Source: Clostridiales bacterium (lineage in GTDB: Bacteria; Bacillota; Clostridia; Oscillospirales; Ruminococcaceae). From it: a stretch of 6,816 nt of DNA. The notes beneath the pieces were generated by a model that was not told the origin of the DNA, made no database searches, and was given only the letters and a program-made list of their open reading frames with translations. This document shows positions 5,150-6,816 of this stretch, piece after piece (the stretch's first letter is position 1; each line of letters begins with the position of its first letter). The position numbers were made by a program, and so were the translations under genes. Location of the stretch: positions 1 through 6,816 of the forward strand of contig JAAZIT010000156.1 of assembly GCA_012800685.1 (NCBI GenBank). The letters run 5' to 3'.

Positions 5150-5219
5150 AAATTAAGAGCATTTAAATGCTCTTAATCTTTATCAATCTCTATTTCACCA
5201 TGCTCTTTTTCAAATTCTT
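5150..5219. repeat. 70-bp direct repeat, copy 2
   Basis: Second copy of the segment at 4845-4914, 69 of 70 bases identical. It holds the terminator palindrome and 3' codons of the Arc-like gene at 5173-5349. The identity stops abruptly inside helix B; upstream of that the two genes differ widely, which points to recombination or gene conversion restricted to the 3' ends, or to duplication followed by fast change of the DNA-reading part. Confidence 0.92.
5152..5177 (-). terminator. 26-bp palindromic terminator overlapping the stop codon, copy 2
   Basis: Same palindrome as at 4847-4872. Read leftward it is followed by TTATTTTATAATTTTTTA, a better U-rich tail than copy 1. The TAA stop (5173-5175) is inside the stem. 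Confidence 0.7.
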
Positions 5220-5349
5220 TGACACGGTGCTTAATGAACTGCTCGATTTCACGATTTGCAGAGCGACCCTCATAATCGGCAACATAACGAAATTTTTGAA
5301 ATAATTTCCTGTTCACTCGCAACGTGTACCTTAAAATTTCATCAGACAT
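5173..5349 (-). CDS. Arc-like ribbon-helix-helix DNA-binding protein (paralogue 2)
   Basis: 58 residues. RYTLRVNRKLFQKFRYVADYEGRSANREIEQFIKHRVKEF aligns by eye along its whole length with the phage P22 Arc repressor pattern (FNLRWPREV...VAEENGRSVNSEIYQRV). The beta strand is YTLRV, helix A RKLFQKFRYVADYE, the turn GRSANR, and helix B EIEQFIKHRVKEFEKE. The tail GEIEIDKD is acidic. The ATG at 5349 is chosen because AGAGAG lies 7 nt upstream; an in-frame GTG six codons earlier has no ribosome binding site. The gene is transcribed away from the SLOG-fold gene at 5453 with overlapping promoter regions, so one operator could control both. Compare paralogue 1 at 4868-5047. An autoregulating repressor is most likely; an orphan antitoxin is the alternative. 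Confidence 0.85.
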   Translation of the reverse strand: MSDEILRYTLRVNRKLFQKFRYVADYEGRSANREIEQFIKHRVKEFEKEHGEIEIDKD

Positions 5350-5378
5350 AAATACACTCTCTTTCACTTTTTAGATAT

Positions 5379-5409
5379 ATTATACTACTTTTCATTGATT
5401 TAATGCCAA
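5379..5409 (-). promoter_or_regulatory. Candidate promoter of Arc-like paralogue 2
   Basis: On the minus strand the -10 TATAAT (5379-5384) is good and 30 bp from the ATG. The -35 is uncertain: TTGGCA (5404-5409) is a fair hexamer but at 19 bp. The region overlaps the divergent promoter of the SLOG-fold gene. Confidence 0.5.
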
Positions 5410-5423
5410 AAAGGTGTTATAAT
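5395..5423 (+). promoter_or_regulatory. Sigma-A-like promoter of the SLOG-fold gene
   Basis: -35 TTGATT (5395-5400) and -10 TATAAT (5418-5423) are 17 bp apart, 30 bp upstream of the ATG. TGCCA (5404-5408) and TGGCA (5426-5430) form an inverted repeat around the -10, with GGTG repeated at 5413 and 5424, candidate repressor contacts. The -35 lies inside the leftward promoter region. Confidence 0.68.
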
Positions 5424-5452
5424 GGTGGCAATATAGTGAAAGGATTTTAAAA

Positions 5453-5791
5453 ATGAAAGTTGCAATTATTGGTTCAAGAAGTATAGTAGTAAAAAATTTA
5501 GGAGATTATCTACCACCAAATACAACTGAAATTATTATCGGTGGTGCAAAAGGAGTGGATACTTGTGCACGTGAATACGCATTAACTAACAACATTAAAT
5601 TGACAGAGTTTTTACCCGAATATGAAAAGTTTGGCAAGTATGCACCATTAAAGCGTAATATTACAATACTTAAAAATACTGATTATGTGTTAGCTTTTTG
5701 GGATGGAAAATCTCGTGGAACGAGATACGTAATAGAAAATTGCATAAAACTAGGCTTACCATTTAAGGTTATGATGAGAAAGAAATATTAA
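5453..5791 (+). CDS. Small SLOG-fold (DUF2493/YspA-like) nucleotide-binding protein
   Basis: 112 residues forming a single Rossmann-like domain of the SMF/DprA-LOG (SLOG) superfamily. MKVAIIGSRS is the first strand and loop, IIIGGAKGVDTCAREYA (28-43) is the Gly-rich nucleotide loop with its helix, EYEKFGKYAPLKRN (56-69) carries the conserved basic PLKRN, and LAFWDGKSRGTRYVIE (80-95) is the late strand-loop-helix. All typical motifs are kept and the protein looks complete. Family members bind nucleotides or nucleotide-derived ligands; some are linked to prophages and defence systems, but most are uncharacterised and no enzyme activity can be claimed here. AAGGA (5440-5444) lies 8 nt before the ATG. 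It is divergent from an Arc-like repressor gene, which may control it. Expected cytoplasmic. Confidence 0.85.
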   Translation: MKVAIIGSRSIVVKNLGDYLPPNTTEIIIGGAKGVDTCAREYALTNNIKLTEFLPEYEKFGKYAPLKRNITILKNTDYVLAFWDGKSRGTRYVIENCIKLGLPFKVMMRKKY

Positions 5792-5830
5792 TATAATTAT
5801 GGTTAAATAATAAAAAATAAAGATGACTTT

Positions 5831-5859
5831 AAAATACAAAGCACGTTTTTTGTAGTTTT
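5831..5859 (+). terminator. Weak hairpin after the SLOG-fold gene
   Basis: TACAAA (5835-5840) pairs with TTTGTA (5849-5854) over an 8-nt loop, and AAAA (5831-5834) can extend the stem to TTTT (5856-5859) past a bulged G. It is AT-rich, and the tail is used in the stem, so termination would be inefficient. It lies 40 bp after the stop. Confidence 0.3.
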
Positions 5860-5915
5860 GAATAGAATAAGAGAGAGGTAAATATTAGTTTATAACCTTT
5901 ATTTCTTAATTAAAA

Positions 5916-5931
5916 AGTTAACTAGTTAACT
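5916..5931. promoter_or_regulatory. 16-bp palindrome upstream of the Cys-rich protein gene
   Basis: AGTTAACTAGTTAACT is a perfect palindrome, followed by a further GATTAAC. It lies about 50 bp upstream of the ATG. TTAACT at its right end could act as a -35 with TATTAT (5948-5953) at 16 bp, in which case the palindrome would be an operator over the -35. Function not shown. Confidence 0.4.
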
Positions 5932-5945
5932 GATTAACATTTTTT

Positions 5946-5966
5946 CATATTATAGAATATAATATG
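5946..5966. promoter_or_regulatory. 21-bp inverted repeat at the promoter of the Cys-rich protein gene
   Basis: CATATTATA - GAA - TATAATATG is a perfect 9+3+9 inverted repeat placed directly before AAAGGAGGG. It contains two possible -10 boxes (TATTAT 5948-5953 and TATAAT 5958-5963), and its left arm fits the sporulation sigma-K -10 pattern CATA-N3-TA, although no AC-type -35 is found at 16-17 bp. It could be an operator, a 5' hairpin that hides the ribosome binding site, or only an AT-rich -10 region. Confidence 0.42.
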
Positions 5967-5981
5967 AAAGGAGGGTGAAAA

Positions 5982-6506
5982 ATGTCAATGCCAAGTTTGC
6001 CAGAGCCAAATCCAAATTTGACTAAGGAACAAGCTCTAAATATGATTTTAGCCTCCATAGCTTTAGAGGAAACAGCTCTAAGTCATATCATTAATGCTGA
6101 GGGCGAAAAAATACAGCACATTATATCTAATTGCTCAAATAATACTGATGATATAATATCTGTAAATAACAGTGTTAAAGAAATGCTTGAAGTTGTTTTG
6201 CAGAATCAAATTATTTTGAAAAGCAAGATGGAGAAAGTGCTTGCATATTTGCCTAAGCCTTGCGACAAAACTTGCTGTAATCATTGTAATAATCACAATT
6301 GTAAAAACTGTTGTTCATGTGACAATAAGGAATGCGGCAACGAGTGTCACTGTCACCGTCACAATTGTGATTGCTTCGTGTATAATGATACTCAGAATTA
6401 TTATGTGTTTCCTTGTTGCAACTGTGAAAACGAAGATATTGAATGCGACAAAAAAGTTGTAATGAGCAATTTTGCAAAATCACATGTTTATTGCGATGAT
6501 GTGTGA
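5982..6506 (+). CDS. Cys/His-rich protein with conserved LSHIINAEGEK N-terminal segment (possible spore-surface protein)
   Basis: 174 residues, no experimental function known to me. Residues 1-48 (SLPEPNPNLTKEQALNMILA, then SIALEETALSHIINAEGEK) form a conserved helical segment shared with the next gene and, from memory, with many clostridial proteins whose tails are collagen-like or Cys-rich. Residues 58-90 are a second helix (VNNSVKEMLEVVLQNQIILKSKMEKVL). From C94 to C131 there are 13 Cys and several His in 38 residues (CC, CxC and HCHRHNCDC patterns), then C145, C146, C148, C155 and C171, 19 Cys in all. No signal peptide or membrane span is present, fitting a mother-cell-made coat or exosporium protein, or a metal store. 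AAAGGAGGG lies 7-8 nt before the ATG. The second member of the pair starts 96 bp downstream. Coding is certain; the spore role is inferred. Confidence 0.82.
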   Translation: MSMPSLPEPNPNLTKEQALNMILASIALEETALSHIINAEGEKIQHIISNCSNNTDDIISVNNSVKEMLEVVLQNQIILKSKMEKVLAYLPKPCDKTCCNHCNNHNCKNCCSCDNKECGNECHCHRHNCDCFVYNDTQNYYVFPCCNCENEDIECDKKVVMSNFAKSHVYCDDV

Positions 6507-6534
6507 TTGTAACTTTAGGCAAAACCATAAAAGA

Positions 6535-6562
6535 CTAAATCACTTTTTAAAAAGTAATTTAG
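6535..6562 (+). terminator. Hairpin between the two paralogous genes, possible attenuator
   Basis: CTAAAT-C-ACTTTTT (6535-6548) pairs with AAAAAGT-A-ATTTAG (6549-6562) apart from one C-A mismatch. The stem is long but has no proper loop and no U-tract after it, so it is more likely a partial terminator or mRNA-processing/stability element between co-transcribed genes than a full stop. Confidence 0.35.
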
Positions 6563-6588
6563 CTTCAATTCAATAAAAAATATATAAC

Positions 6589-6595
6589 AGGAGGT
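6589..6595 (+). promoter_or_regulatory. Ribosome binding site that fixes the TTG start at 6603
   Basis: AGGAGGT, a perfect anti-16S match, 7 nt before TTG. It supports the TTG start of the right-edge gene. Confidence 0.8.
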
Positions 6596-6602
6596 AATTT
6601 TA

Positions 6603-6816
6603 TTGACTCAACCAACATTTCCAAACAATCCTGACATTACAAGAGACGATGCTGTCAATCAAATTCTGTCATCAATTGCAATGGAGGAGCTTGGTCTCAG
6701 CCATATTATTAACGCAGAGGGTGAAAAACTTCAGTACATTCTCGGAACACTAGAGGGTGTCACTGGACCTGGCGCAACAATTCAGGATTTGCTAGATACG
6801 AATGAGAGTATTGGAA
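6603..6816 (+). CDS. Second protein with the LSHIINAEGEK N-terminal segment (partial, cut by window edge)
   Basis: The first 71 residues are seen, from a TTG start, chosen because AGGAGGT lies 7 nt upstream and the alignment to the preceding gene's product begins there. TFPNNPDITRDDAVNQILSS followed by IAMEELGLSHIINAEGEKLQ matches residues 5-45 of the upstream protein closely at protein level, while codons differ at many positions, so the pair is an old duplication kept by selection. After that, YILGTLEGVTGPGATIQDLLDTNESIG differs: GVTGPGA resembles the entry to a Gly-rich or collagen-like insert, and the following helix corresponds to residues 58-70 of the upstream protein. Codon use is visibly richer in G and C than in the upstream gene. 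The C-terminal type (Cys-rich, collagen-like or short) is beyond the window. Probably co-transcribed with the upstream gene. Confidence 0.85.
   Translation, partial: MTQPTFPNNPDITRDDAVNQILSSIAMEELGLSHIINAEGEKLQYILGTLEGVTGPGATIQDLLDTNESIG

Noticed and set aside
4845..5219. CRISPR or mobile-element terminal repeats
   Set aside because: Only two direct copies 305 bp apart, both tied to gene 3' ends; no spacers, transposase or target-site duplication.
4868..5791. Classical toxin-antitoxin operon
   Set aside because: The Arc-like genes resemble antitoxins, but no toxin gene is adjacent in the same operon; the SLOG protein is divergent and lacks known toxin motifs.
5946..5966. Sporulation sigma-K promoter
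   Set aside because: CATATTATA fits the -10 pattern, but no AC-type -35 is found at 16-17 bp; kept only as a remark.
6241..6528. Frames on both strands over the Cys-rich tail
   Set aside because: Repetitive translations of the Cys-codon-rich stretch in other frames; the main frame has the ribosome binding site and a paralogue.

Overview
The window is AT-rich DNA with compact intergenic regions, strong GAGG/GGAGG-type ribosome binding sites and sigma-A-like promoters (TTGNNN - 17 bp - TATAAT). This, together with the protein types, points to a low-GC Gram-positive bacterium, most likely an anaerobic spore-forming Clostridia (Lachnospiraceae-like). The assignment is inference; there is no rRNA or marker gene in the window.

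Left part (1-1805). The tail of an unidentified rightward gene converges on a leftward pair: a sugar/maltose-type O-acetyltransferase followed by a NudC-type NAD(+) diphosphatase, overlapping by one base (TAATG). Upstream of the pair (1672-1798) lies a frame-broken stretch that looks like the eroded remains of another gene.

Middle (1805-3583). A leftward two-gene operon encodes a 78-residue helical protein (TTG start) and a flavodoxin-fold protein carrying a compact C-x2-C-x2-C-x7-C cluster motif. It is divergent from a LysR-type regulator. The 131-bp spacer holds a clear promoter in each direction and a perfect T-N11-A palindrome. The palindrome sits about 66 bp upstream of the operon's predicted start and covers the regulator's own -35, the classical LysR activation/autoregulation layout.

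A 380-bp gap (3584-3963) without a gene carries a strong hairpin terminator. It is followed by a leftward TrmH/SpoU-family RNA methyltransferase with its own good promoter.

4845-5791. Two tandem leftward Arc-like ribbon-helix-helix genes share a 70-bp 3' segment with a single mismatch; the segment includes the last codons and a 26-bp palindrome that acts as terminator. The first of these genes in coordinate order has a GTG start and is easy to miss. The second is divergent from a small SLOG-fold (DUF2493-type) protein, with overlapping promoter regions. This is the least conventional regulatory module here.

Right end (5982-6816). Two tandem rightward genes share a conserved N-terminal segment (LSHIINAEGEK core). 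The first then has a Cys/His-rich tail (18 Cys); the second is cut by the window edge. The family resembles clostridial spore-surface or collagen-like proteins, but its function is unproven.

I see no complete mobile element, CRISPR array or RNA gene. I cannot demonstrate a wholly new system. The best candidates for follow-up are the RHH-SLOG module and the Cys-rich paralogue pair.
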